Source: Gammaproteobacteria bacterium UBA4475 (GTDB lineage Bacteria > Pseudomonadota > Gammaproteobacteria > Pseudomonadales > Azotimanducaceae). Taken from it: 9,717 nucleotides of DNA. Shown here piece after piece: positions 1 to 6,686 of the stretch. The stretch is from the NCBI GenBank assembly GCA_002389265.1, contig DGOD01000170.1:1-9717 (forward strand), in the 5' to 3' direction. The translations under genes and the position numbers were made by a program. The notes under the pieces were generated by a model that did no database searches, was not told where the DNA came from, and was given only the letters and a program-made list of their open reading frames with translations. Each line of letters opens with the position of its first letter. Positions within the stretch are counted from its first letter, which is position 1.

Positions 1-111
1 ATCAGTATTTTCGCGTATAGTTTTGGTATTTGAGCTTGCTGATAGCCCGAATACAAACGAACAAGGAACATCAACCTCGGGCATATCTCGCTATTCAGGA
101 GCGTAGACACG
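1..111 (+). promoter_or_regulatory. Upstream region of the AraC gene
   Basis: This region holds the AGGAG ribosome site (98-102). TTGAGC (30-35) and TACAAA (52-57) at a 16-base spacing could be weak -35/-10 boxes. Bases 8-17 resemble, on the minus strand, an arm of the inverted repeat upstream of the dehydrogenase. The promoter call is tentative. Confidence 0.3.
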
Positions 112-1107
112 ATGACGGCAACTGAGCAATTCCAAGCGCCCCTGCAGGACTACCAACTCTTCGCATCTACTAACATCGACGAGGCCCGGGAGTATGTCGG
201 CAACGTATTCTGCCCACATCGATTGACGCCTTCGAAACGAACGACACAGCTTGATGCACTAATGCACCATGTCAGGGTTAGTGATCACTCTTCCCTGAAT
301 TTCCTAAAATACGGCGCGCAGGTAACGGTCGAGCCGGGTGCCTTGCAGGACTTTTTTAATGTGCAGATACAGCTTTCCGGAAACGTAAACACGCGCTGCG
401 GTAAGGAAACTGAAAATATTATCGCCGGTAATGCAGCCGTCCTTTCTCCTACCGAGTACGTTTCGATGGACTGGATGGACGATTCATCAATGTTGATATA
501 CTGCGTCGATCGAAAACGGGTGGAACGAATGCTAAGCGGATTGCTCTGTGACAACCTGCACGACCCCATCGTATTTGCCACAAAGATGAATCGCCACACT
601 AAGGCTGGCGCTGGTTGGCTTAATGCCGTTAATTTTTTGTTGGGTGAGTTGGAAGGCAATACCGGTTTCCTAAATTATCCGGGTGCCGCTGAAACTTTCG
701 AAGGCAGTCTAATTACGTCATTGCTCTATGGTCAGCAGCACAACTACTCCCATCGTTTGCTTGATCGATCAGCAAAGGCGGCACCGTCACACGTGAAGCG
801 AGTAGAGGCTTACATTCTTGCCAACGCAGAAAATTCCATTTCCATAGAAGATCTAGCGCGCGTAGCGCAGGTGAGTGCGCGCGCGCTGTTTGCGGCGTTC
901 CGCGACTATCGAGGAATTTCTCCGATGAAGTATTTGCGGAAAGTGCGCTTAGAGAACGTGAGAAGAGATTTGTTAAACCATTCCGATCAAAGGAATGTTA
1001 CGGAGATAGCCACTGCTTGGGGGTTTCTTCAATTAGGTCGTTTCTCTGCACAGTATAATTGCGCATACGGCGAACTTCCGTCTGAGACGCTGCATCGAAC
1101 CCGCTGA
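112..1107 (+). CDS. AraC-family transcriptional regulator
   Basis: This 331-residue protein has the two-part layout of AraC regulators. The N-terminal ~215 residues are a sensor-like region resembling the AraC_binding_2 type (cupin-like; stretch around 85-120 with QIQLSG and a later LSPTEYVSMDW). The C-terminal ~105 residues form the double helix-turn-helix. HTH1 lies at about 244-266 (SIEDLARVAQVSARALFAAF) and HTH2 at about 295-317, followed by the family signature GELPSETL near the end. The ATG is preceded by AGGAG (98-102) at a 9-base gap, which supports this start. In the family the N-terminal domain binds an effector and the C-terminal domain activates nearby catabolic promoters. I infer that it controls the flanking oxidation genes; the effector is unknown. 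It ends one base before the convergent flavoenzyme stop, so there is no room for a terminator between the two genes. Confidence 0.93.
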   Translation: MTATEQFQAPLQDYQLFASTNIDEAREYVGNVFCPHRLTPSKRTTQLDALMHHVRVSDHSSLNFLKYGAQVTVEPGALQDFFNVQIQLSGNVNTRCGKETENIIAGNAAVLSPTEYVSMDWMDDSSMLIYCVDRKRVERMLSGLLCDNLHDPIVFATKMNRHTKAGAGWLNAVNFLLGELEGNTGFLNYPGAAETFEGSLITSLLYGQQHNYSHRLLDRSAKAAPSHVKRVEAYILANAENSISIEDLARVAQVSARALFAAFRDYRGISPMKYLRKVRLENVRRDLLNHSDQRNVTEIATAWGFLQLGRFSAQYNCAYGELPSETLHRTR

Positions 1108-1108
1108 A

Positions 1109-2704
1109 CTAGGCGCCAAGCATTTTCGCGACGGCGTATCCGGAGCCTGCACCCAAACCTGGACCAGGGTGAGTTGACGCCCCAATTTGATACAAATTTT
1201 TGATAATCGTCTCGTGATTTTTCGTAGAACGAAGCGGGCGCCAAAGAAAGAACTGGTCAATAGAACAATCACCACCGTACGGATCGCCACCCACCAAGTT
1301 GATGTTGAGTGTCTCAAGGTCGCGAGGCGATAGGACACGGCGACCGATGATGAGATCACTTAGAGCCGGTATTATCGATGACAGTCGATCGATGATCCGA
1401 TCGGCATACAGCTCGCGAATCTCATTGGTCCACTCACCGTCAGGACTCGTTTCAATCATCTCAAGTGCGTCGCCAATGACTCGTGCAGGTAGTTCTTGCA
1501 ATTGTATCCAGAGAATCCACTTTCCGTCCGGTGCTCTGCTGGGGTCTAGCGCGGTGGGCTGACCTACCACCAGTGTCGGGTTGGTTGGAAGCAGGCCGCT
1601 TTCGGCTTCGGCTATGGATTTGACAATGGAGTTAATTCCCTCAGTGACATGAATCATCGGCACGGTATTCAACGCTGGATCCGACCAGTTTGGAGGAGCG
1701 CTAAGGGCCAAATGTATTTGCATGTCGGCACGGCCGTAGCGATAGTTTTCAGCTTCGACTCGGATCGAGTCCGGCACTACATCATCTTTCAGCAGCCGGC
1801 CGTAAAGTTGTGTAGGTGTCACATTACAAATAACCGCGCACTTGGCAAGAAACGACTCTCCACCACCCACCACAACACCATTCGCGACGCCATTGTAGGT
1901 TGTGACGCGATGCACATCGGCATCGCAGATAATTGTTCCGTTGTGATCCTCAATCAGAGTCGTTAATGCCGTGACTAATCCAGCGGACCCACCTTTGACC
2001 ACCGGCATGCCGGCCACCTCCAATGAAAAGGCGATAAGTTTGCCCATGTGTCCAGAGATCGCGGCATCTGGCGATAAGCCGGTGTGCAATATCCAAGGAG
2101 CCAGTAGTGTTTTCGCGGCATCGGACCGAAAGTGAGAATTGAGCCAGCTGCGACAGGATTCAAACGCTGAACCGAAAAATTTAACGGTCCCATGAAAGCC
2201 GCGTTGGCGAACCTCCTTTAGGAGCAATTTGACGGTAGCAAACCGCCACAATTCGCCGCCGAGCAATCCGAACGTCAGGTCAGCCGAAGACTCAATCGCG
2301 GCGAGACTCTCTTGGTAGCCGTCACCGTCGCCCGGATGCAGTGATTCGAATGTCTGTATGTTGGTTTCTCGTGAGGTCGTAAGGACTGTTGCCACACCCC
2401 CGGGCGATATACTCGCGGTAGGCGTGTCCGTATTAAGATAGATCAAGCCACGCTCGTGAAGGTCCGGCCCCAATTCTGCGTAGGCGGGCGAGAGTACAAA
2501 TAACGGATGCCATGCTGACAACACATCGTGCGTAAAGCCCGGCTCAGTTAGTTTTTCCGATCGTATGCAACCACCAGCCCTATCGGACCTTTCAAGAACG
2601 GCGACCGATTTCCCTGACTTTGCCAACAGTGCGGCACACACGAGGGAGTTAATGCCAGATCCCACGATGACAAAGTCGTACGAGTTATCCAATGTTGCAG
2701 TCAC
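1109..2704 (-). CDS. FAD-dependent oxidoreductase, phytoene desaturase/PYROXD2-like
   Basis: This is a 531-residue flavoprotein. The N-terminal Rossmann fold reads VIVGSGINSL (residues 12-21, GxGxxS form). It is followed by E38 for the FAD ribose and by GG at 44-45 in a DRAGGC motif, which is typical of the COG1233 phytoene-dehydrogenase-related group. The C-terminus carries the matching FAD-contact region (GGDPYGGDCSIDQF, then GASTHPGPGLGAGSGYAVAKML). Family members desaturate or oxidise isoprenoid-like or other apolar substrates, but COG1233 is broad and the substrate cannot be named. The start is GTG at 2704-2702. It is chosen because a perfect GGAGGT lies five bases upstream and because the Rossmann strand begins soon after. 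The start overlaps the stop of the upstream gene as GTGA, so translational coupling is likely. It converges on the AraC gene with a one-base gap. Confidence 0.9.
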   Translation of the reverse strand: MTATLDNSYDFVIVGSGINSLVCAALLAKSGKSVAVLERSDRAGGCIRSEKLTEPGFTHDVLSAWHPLFVLSPAYAELGPDLHERGLIYLNTDTPTASISPGGVATVLTTSRETNIQTFESLHPGDGDGYQESLAAIESSADLTFGLLGGELWRFATVKLLLKEVRQRGFHGTVKFFGSAFESCRSWLNSHFRSDAAKTLLAPWILHTGLSPDAAISGHMGKLIAFSLEVAGMPVVKGGSAGLVTALTTLIEDHNGTIICDADVHRVTTYNGVANGVVVGGGESFLAKCAVICNVTPTQLYGRLLKDDVVPDSIRVEAENYRYGRADMQIHLALSAPPNWSDPALNTVPMIHVTEGINSIVKSIAEAESGLLPTNPTLVVGQPTALDPSRAPDGKWILWIQLQELPARVIGDALEMIETSPDGEWTNEIRELYADRIIDRLSSIIPALSDLIIGRRVLSPRDLETLNINLVGGDPYGGDCSIDQFFLWRPLRSTKNHETIIKNLYQIGASTHPGPGLGAGSGYAVAKMLGA

Positions 2705-3492
2705 AACCCACCTCCGTCAGCAGCTGCTCGCCGCAGAGCTTCGATGTCGTATTGTCTGCCTCTACTCCTACCATCCTCAACCAAGTCCTCGGCTTCAGCG
2801 GCATCAATGTTTCTCACTTGTATGCCCATCTCCAATATTTCCATACCTTGTTGCTTCAAGTCATACGCCAACAAACAAGCACGCAAACTCTTTACATCAA
2901 TTTTTGGTTGCTCGATTAAGTAGTCTGCTTCTTGCTCGTTGGTAGACGTTACCTTCAACTCTTTAAGCAACTTGTTGAGCCTTCTTCTAATAGTGCCCAT
3001 TTTGATGTTTGTGGGTAGAGCAACTAACTTGAACGTGCCATCCTCAACCTTGTCAGCAACAGACGCGAATGACTCCAACTGATTAATAGGTTCAATACCA
3101 AACAAGTACTGCCCTCTGTCAGTCCACCATTTCCAAAAGCCATCTACACCCTCATAAGCGTGTACGTCGCCGAAGTCGCTGAGTATTTGCTCTGTGCTTT
3201 TTCTGTTCTTTGTGCCCTTAAATGCTCGCCATTTCTTGTAAGCCTTTTCCTCTTCCTTAGACATTTCGACTTCGTAACCACAAGCCTTCTTGTAGTTCTT
3301 GCTTCGCTTTAAGTACTCGAACCACAAGCAGTAGATACTGTCAGTACACCAAGTGCCTTTAACCTCTCGCCTTCCACCCCTTGCACGCTTGTCCAGCTGC
3401 CAACGCACACCACCACTATCAACCCAAGTTTTTGTGTTTGGGCTGAGCGGCTGTGGCTTCGGAAAATAACGCACTTTCGTAGCGTCAAGCAT
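2701..3492 (-). CDS. Hypothetical Lys/Trp-rich protein of unknown function
   Basis: I do not recognise the family. Starting at ATG 3492 the protein has 263 residues, is soluble and has no signal peptide or membrane span. Visible features are a Lys/Glu-rich, probably helical stretch at about 75-100, an aromatic cluster FWKWWTDRGQYLF at 119-131, a segment LVALPTNIKMGTIRRRLNKL at 156-175 that looks like a strand followed by a basic helix, and a Gly/Ala-rich tail. The frame stays open upstream to GTG 3555, but that extension only translates the TGGT repeat (LVGWLVGWLV) and has no Shine-Dalgarno, so the internal ATG is preferred. The ATG also lacks a good ribosome site, so the start is uncertain. 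The stop overlaps the flavoenzyme start (GTGA). Its composition differs from the metabolic genes around it and recalls phage or mobile-element hypotheticals; that is inference only. Confidence 0.62.
   Translation of the reverse strand: MLDATKVRYFPKPQPLSPNTKTWVDSGGVRWQLDKRARGGRREVKGTWCTDSIYCLWFEYLKRSKNYKKACGYEVEMSKEEEKAYKKWRAFKGTKNRKSTEQILSDFGDVHAYEGVDGFWKWWTDRGQYLFGIEPINQLESFASVADKVEDGTFKLVALPTNIKMGTIRRRLNKLLKELKVTSTNEQEADYLIEQPKIDVKSLRACLLAYDLKQQGMEILEMGIQVRNIDAAEAEDLVEDGRSRGRQYDIEALRRAAADGGGL
2710..2715 (-). promoter_or_regulatory. Ribosome binding site deciding the GTG start of the flavoenzyme
   Basis: The minus strand reads GGAGGT followed by five bases and then GTG at 2704-2702. This consensus Shine-Dalgarno sits inside the last codons of the upstream unknown gene and supports the non-ATG start over a TTG four codons later. 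Confidence 0.75.
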
Positions 3493-3822
3493 CGCATAAA
3501 AAGATACTTGACGACTATACACCAACCAACCAACCAACCAACCAACCAAAAGCACAATTATTTTTTGGGGGGATTACAATTACGAACGGCTCCCGCAGCC
3601 GATGCTAGGTTTCAAATCGTTCTCGTCAGCCCGAGCAACCTTGGCCGGAATAGCGCTTTGACGTATGTTGAAGAAGGGTCAAAACAAGACTTCTCTGCAC
3701 GCATGGGAGCAGTTTTGTGCGTTGGCTGCTTCAGCATAATTGCGCCCGGCCAAAACGAGATGTTCACACGAATGAATGCTCGCGACAGAACCCTTACTCG
3801 TGCCATCGTTCCCTGCTCCGAA
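3493..3822. other. 330-bp stretch without a convincing gene
   Basis: This stretch separates the monooxygenase stop from the preferred start of the unknown gene. It holds the ACCA repeat and a T6G6 run (3561-3572). From about 3600 to 3820 it is open on both strands: part of a plus frame spanning 3508-3903, and a minus frame beginning MARVRVLSRAF and ending at 3612. Neither frame shows a family I recognise. The minus frame has a GGAG-like site before its ATG, so a ~64-residue gene or a relic cannot be excluded. No rho-independent terminator was seen after the monooxygenase. Confidence 0.5.
3521..3548. repeat. Tetranucleotide tandem repeat, seven copies of ACCA (TGGT on -)
   Basis: Seven perfect ACCA units run without interruption. 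They lie 29-56 bases upstream of the preferred ATG (3492) of the unknown minus-strand gene and inside its possible GTG-initiated extension (3555). Perfect tetranucleotide tracts of this kind are known in host-adapted bacteria as slipped-strand phase-variation sites. Whether this one varies cannot be told from a single sequence. Confidence 0.9.
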
Positions 3823-5322
3823 CTATTGCTTAGACTTTGCTTGATGCCTCGCAAGCAGCCGTTTCGTCAGCGCCCGATAGTCGGGACCCACAACTGGCAT
3901 TAACCATTGGGAAAATCGCTTAAAGACATTTAAACGCAAGTCAATATCACCCAGAAACTCGTCGATCTGATGAACCGAAAAAGGAATGATATTGGTGCCT
4001 TTCGAATGTTTGCCATCGGTTCGCTCTTCCATCCACGCAAGTCTTTGGTCGATATCGCGATTCATTTCCGAATCGGTTGGCATGGAGATGTTTCCACTAA
4101 AGAATTCAATCAACCACAGCGCACCAATTTCGGCACTAAGTTGACTAAAAAAAGAGGAGTTATAACCATTGAAAGCGAGTCCCGGGACGCTGACCGGAAT
4201 CATCGAACGATACAGACGAAAATTGTCATTCTCGTCCGTTAGGCGTGATGTCATTTGATTATCAAAAAATGGAACACGCTGCTTCCACCCGGTTCCACAA
4301 ATCACAATGTCAGCAGGTATGACGTCACCGTTTGACAACACCGCTTCTCCGGCACGGAGTTCGACAATCTCCGTGTGCTTTCGAATTGATAGGCTACCGT
4401 CTGCTATTTTCTCATAAAACCCGTCCGTGACGAGGCTAACCGTACTTCGAGCAATCGTCTCCAGTGGTTTCTCCGGGTGTAGTCCGATTTCTCGAAGTCG
4501 CAGCTGCTTCGCGACAACGGACTCGACACTGCCGAGCATTCCATTGCGAACCGGTAAGCCTGGTCCGTGTAGGAATTTCTCGAAGCCGCGTACTCTGATA
4601 TAACGGAACAACCCCTCTCCCATGCGTGTGAGGAAAAGGTACTTGAAATTCAGGATGTTCTTTAACTTTTTCGGAATTTTCCAAATTAGCGTTCGTGCCA
4701 GTAGAGTCGTACTCGCGCTGCGTCCAACAGTCGCATTGGCAACATCACATGATGACTTTCCATAGCCAACAACGACTACATGTTTACCGTCGGCATCTTC
4801 AACTTTAGTGAACTCGCTGGTGTGACATAGTCTGCCACCTGCCGTGGTAAATGCATCAACACCGGCGTATTCTGGTATTGACGGAATGGAAAATATGCCG
4901 TTACAGACGATGAGGCGATCAAACTCAAATTGCTTTGTCTCTACCGATTCCCCTGGCCGCTTTTGGTCAACCGTCACAGTCCAGAATTGGGCAGCTTCGT
5001 CGTACTGCACAGTCTTAACACAAGTGTTAAGCATTACCTCGTGGTCGAACCCAAAGTGCTCGGTATAGCTTTGCAGGTACGCTTGTACTTGCTCACCGGA
5101 CGGCCACTCGGGATAACTTCTTGGCATTGGGTAATCCGAAAGCTCGTAGGTCGTTCTCGGATTCTGAGTGGTGAGCCCCGGATAGCGCCTTGATGCTGAC
5201 CAAACGCCGCCGACATCCGCCTCCTTTTCCATCACAGTTACGTCAAAACCAAACGCTTTGAAAACCTTCGCAGTACTCAGCCCCGCGAAACCCGCACCAA
5301 TGATGCCGACTCTAATGGCCAT
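3823..5322 (-). CDS. Flavin-containing monooxygenase (FMO/class B type)
   Basis: This is a 499-residue NAD(P)H-dependent flavoprotein from ATG 5322. FAD site: VGIIGAGFAGL at residues 5-15 (GxGxxG), then E32, GG at 38-39 and W41. NADPH site: VVVVGYGKSS at 182-191. Between them, G163 followed by CHTSEF resembles the FMO identifying motif (FxGxxxHxxx[YF]), with H167 and F171. The aromatic Phe replaces the Trp expected in canonical Baeyer-Villiger enzymes, and there is an insertion before the Gly. CGTGW at 342-346 matches the ATGY-type linker motif. Family enzymes oxygenate soft heteroatoms or ketones using a C4a-hydroperoxyflavin; the substrate here is unknown. ATG 5322 puts the Rossmann strand right at the N-terminus; an in-frame GTG at 5334 would add four residues, and neither start has an ideal ribosome site. 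The start overlaps the end of the receptor relic by 11 bases. Confidence 0.9.
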   Translation of the reverse strand: MAIRVGIIGAGFAGLSTAKVFKAFGFDVTVMEKEADVGGVWSASRRYPGLTTQNPRTTYELSDYPMPRSYPEWPSGEQVQAYLQSYTEHFGFDHEVMLNTCVKTVQYDEAAQFWTVTVDQKRPGESVETKQFEFDRLIVCNGIFSIPSIPEYAGVDAFTTAGGRLCHTSEFTKVEDADGKHVVVVGYGKSSCDVANATVGRSASTTLLARTLIWKIPKKLKNILNFKYLFLTRMGEGLFRYIRVRGFEKFLHGPGLPVRNGMLGSVESVVAKQLRLREIGLHPEKPLETIARSTVSLVTDGFYEKIADGSLSIRKHTEIVELRAGEAVLSNGDVIPADIVICGTGWKQRVPFFDNQMTSRLTDENDNFRLYRSMIPVSVPGLAFNGYNSSFFSQLSAEIGALWLIEFFSGNISMPTDSEMNRDIDQRLAWMEERTDGKHSKGTNIIPFSVHQIDEFLGDIDLRLNVFKRFSQWLMPVVGPDYRALTKRLLARHQAKSKQ

Positions 5323-5545
5323 TGAAGCGACCACTACCTTCGCTCAAGAATTCTTTCTTAAGCGTCAACATCCGTTGCTGTCCGCGATCGAAAATACCCT
5401 CATACGCTCGCAGTACTTCAATCCTTTCAATTCCGACAAGATGGAGGAGCGCGCCTACTGAAAGAGCGACATAGACACCGTCTACGTACAATCCTACCGT
5501 TGCGAGAATGTACAACAAGGCGAGCAGATATTTCTGGTCCGACAT
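5312..5545 (-). pseudogene. TonB-dependent receptor relic with large internal deletion
   Basis: This 77-codon frame joins two parts of a TonB-dependent receptor. Residues 17-46 align without gaps to residues 121-150 of the intact receptor in this window (plug domain, GLYVDGVY through IERxEVLR) with 24 of 30 identities by my count. Residues 48-66 (YEGIFDRGQQRMLTLKKEF) align to the intact receptor's C-terminus, residues 784-802, with 9 of 19 identities and mostly conservative changes. About 630 residues of plug and barrel are missing between them. The first ~16 residues (MSDQKYLLALLYILA) match nothing in the intact receptor, and the frame runs past the normal receptor end for 11 codons before TAG. 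A purine-rich GGGGAAGG precedes the ATG, so the peptide may still be translated. It overlaps the monooxygenase start by 11 bases. It cannot form a receptor. Confidence 0.82.
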
Positions 5546-5814
5546 TTTCCTTCCCCTGATCCAGCTGGCACTGACGTAATCTGAGCTGGCTGGGCATCAA
5601 CTTGTGCCAATTACCCTCTAGATCATTCAGGCTCACCTCAAGTTTTGCATTGCTCAGCACCGTCAACTATTCAGTGAGCGCAAAGATTATGCGAAAACCG
5701 CTGAAACTTCCCCTTATCTGGCAGTAATCGCACATTGATTGCAGTTTCCGCATAGGCAATGCCCCCTCAACGGTGACAAACTAGAATTATGAGGTTTCAA
5801 TTTTGGGGAATGCT
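5546..5814. promoter_or_regulatory. Divergent intergenic control region
   Basis: This region lies between the minus-strand relic/monooxygenase unit and the plus-strand dehydrogenase operon, so it should hold promoters for both. A TAGAAT hexamer (5782-5787) 27 bases before the dehydrogenase ATG resembles a -10 box but has no recognisable -35, as expected for an activator-dependent promoter. The imperfect inverted repeat at 5688-5754 is listed separately. A frame on - starting at 5666 shows no similarity I can name. The promoter assignment is inference. Confidence 0.45.
5688..5754. repeat. Imperfect inverted repeat, candidate operator
   Basis: The left arm TATGCGAAAACCGC (5688-5701) matches the reverse complement of the right arm GCAGTTTCCGCATA (5741-5754) at 12 of 14 positions, with 39 bases between the arms. 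The repeat lies 60-127 bases upstream of the dehydrogenase ATG. A related string occurs on the minus strand at 8-17 (TACGCGAAAA, 9 of 10 matches to the left arm), upstream of the AraC gene. Binding by that regulator is a guess. Confidence 0.4.
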
Positions 5815-6609
5815 ATGTCGAGTCTGTCTGGGAAAGTAGCGATCATAACGGGAGGAGCGGCATCTATAGGGGCCGCCATTACACGTAAACTACACGCGGA
5901 CGGGGCCAAAGTGGTTGTCGCGGCTCGAAGTCAGGACAAAGGTGAGGCAATTGCGGCTGAATTGGGTGATGGTTGTAGCTTCATATCGACTGACATTACG
6001 AAGGACGAAGATCTACGGGCGCTGGTCAACGCCACAAGAGAGACGTACGGTGGACTTCATATCGTCGTCAACAACGCTTGCTCATACGGTGATGACGGTG
6101 CGAGCACTGACCGTGAGACCTGGCTGAATACTATCAACACCAACGCGGTTTCGGCAGCAATATTGGGGGAGATCGCGCGGCCGTTACTAAAGGGCTGTGG
6201 CGGATGTATCGTCAATATAGGCTCTGTTTCCGGGCGTTTTCCGCACATAGGCCGTTGGGCCTATCCGGTTGCCAAAGCGACACTTCGACACCTGTCGAAA
6301 ACACAGGCGGTCGAGTACGCGCAGGACGGCATTCGGGTCAACCTGCTAATGCTGGGTCACATCTGGTCTGACCCGTTTGAAGCTCTAACTGGCGACAATC
6401 GTGCACACGCCGATTCCGTTTCCGAACCGTTCAATCTCATGGGGCGTGTCGCCAACGGGGTTGAAGTTGCCAACGTTGTTTCGTTCGTTGCATCCGACGC
6501 AGCGTCCTATATCACTGGCGGTGAGATTCCAGTAGATGGTGGTTACAGTGCGATGGGTCCAGAACAGCACACACCGCTCATGCCTCTGCTCATGGAAGGC
6601 AATTCCTAA
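5815..6609 (+). CDS. Short-chain dehydrogenase/reductase (SDR), classical type
   Basis: This is a 264-residue classical SDR. The cofactor motif is TGGAASIG at residues 12-19, with Ser in place of the middle Gly, a common variant. AAR at 36-38 after the second strand suggests NADP(H) preference; D60 and NNA at 86-88 follow. The catalytic set is N110, S137, Y150 and K154 (YPVAK). The C-terminus has the usual ITGGEIPVDGG. It would interconvert an alcohol and a ketone, plausibly acting before or after the monooxygenase, but the substrate is not evident. ATG 5815 is chosen because GGGGAA (5805-5810) lies four bases upstream; an in-frame TTG at 5803 would add MGNA and lose that spacing. It heads a plus-strand set with the receptor 77 bases downstream. 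Confidence 0.93.
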   Translation: MSSLSGKVAIITGGAASIGAAITRKLHADGAKVVVAARSQDKGEAIAAELGDGCSFISTDITKDEDLRALVNATRETYGGLHIVVNNACSYGDDGASTDRETWLNTINTNAVSAAILGEIARPLLKGCGGCIVNIGSVSGRFPHIGRWAYPVAKATLRHLSKTQAVEYAQDGIRVNLLMLGHIWSDPFEALTGDNRAHADSVSEPFNLMGRVANGVEVANVVSFVASDAASYITGGEIPVDGGYSAMGPEQHTPLMPLLMEGNS

Positions 6610-6686
6610 AGTTAACGCATTTGCTGTTAGTGGCCGAACAGAGCACCCAAAAGTACAAGTAAATAAAAATAAAAAGGAGACATATT
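6610..6686 (+). promoter_or_regulatory. Leader between dehydrogenase and receptor, with receptor RBS
   Basis: This gap is 77 bases and ends in an A-rich run with AAGGAG (6674-6679) seven bases before the receptor GTG (6687), which fixes that unusual start. A weak 5-bp hairpin (CTGTT/AACAG, 6624-6641) has no U tract, so no terminator is called. Read-through from the dehydrogenase is therefore likely, although a receptor promoter of its own cannot be excluded. Confidence 0.55.

Noticed and set aside
850..900. GCGC-alternating stretch in the AraC gene as a structural element
   Set aside because: It encodes the conserved first helix-turn-helix of the regulator, and codon choice explains it.
2565..2945. 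126-codon plus-strand frame across the unknown gene/flavoenzyme junction
   Set aside because: It lies antisense to two better-supported genes and shows no family features, so it is a shadow frame.
3521..3572. Repeat tract as a CRISPR array or mobile-element end
   Set aside because: The units are four bases with no spacers, and I found no matching terminal inverted repeat or transposase.
3508..3903. 131-codon plus-strand frame
   Set aside because: It begins by translating the ACCA repeat (QPTNQPTNQ), overlaps the 3' end of the monooxygenase in antisense, has no ribosome site and no recognisable domain.
5427..5666. 79-codon minus-strand frame overlapping the relic
   Set aside because: Its second half is the relic read in another frame (Arg/Cys-rich noise). 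The first half resembles nothing I know, and the relic frame carries the receptor similarity.
6624..6641. Hairpin CTGTT/AACAG as a terminator between dehydrogenase and receptor
   Set aside because: The stem is only 5 bp with an 8-base loop and no following U tract.
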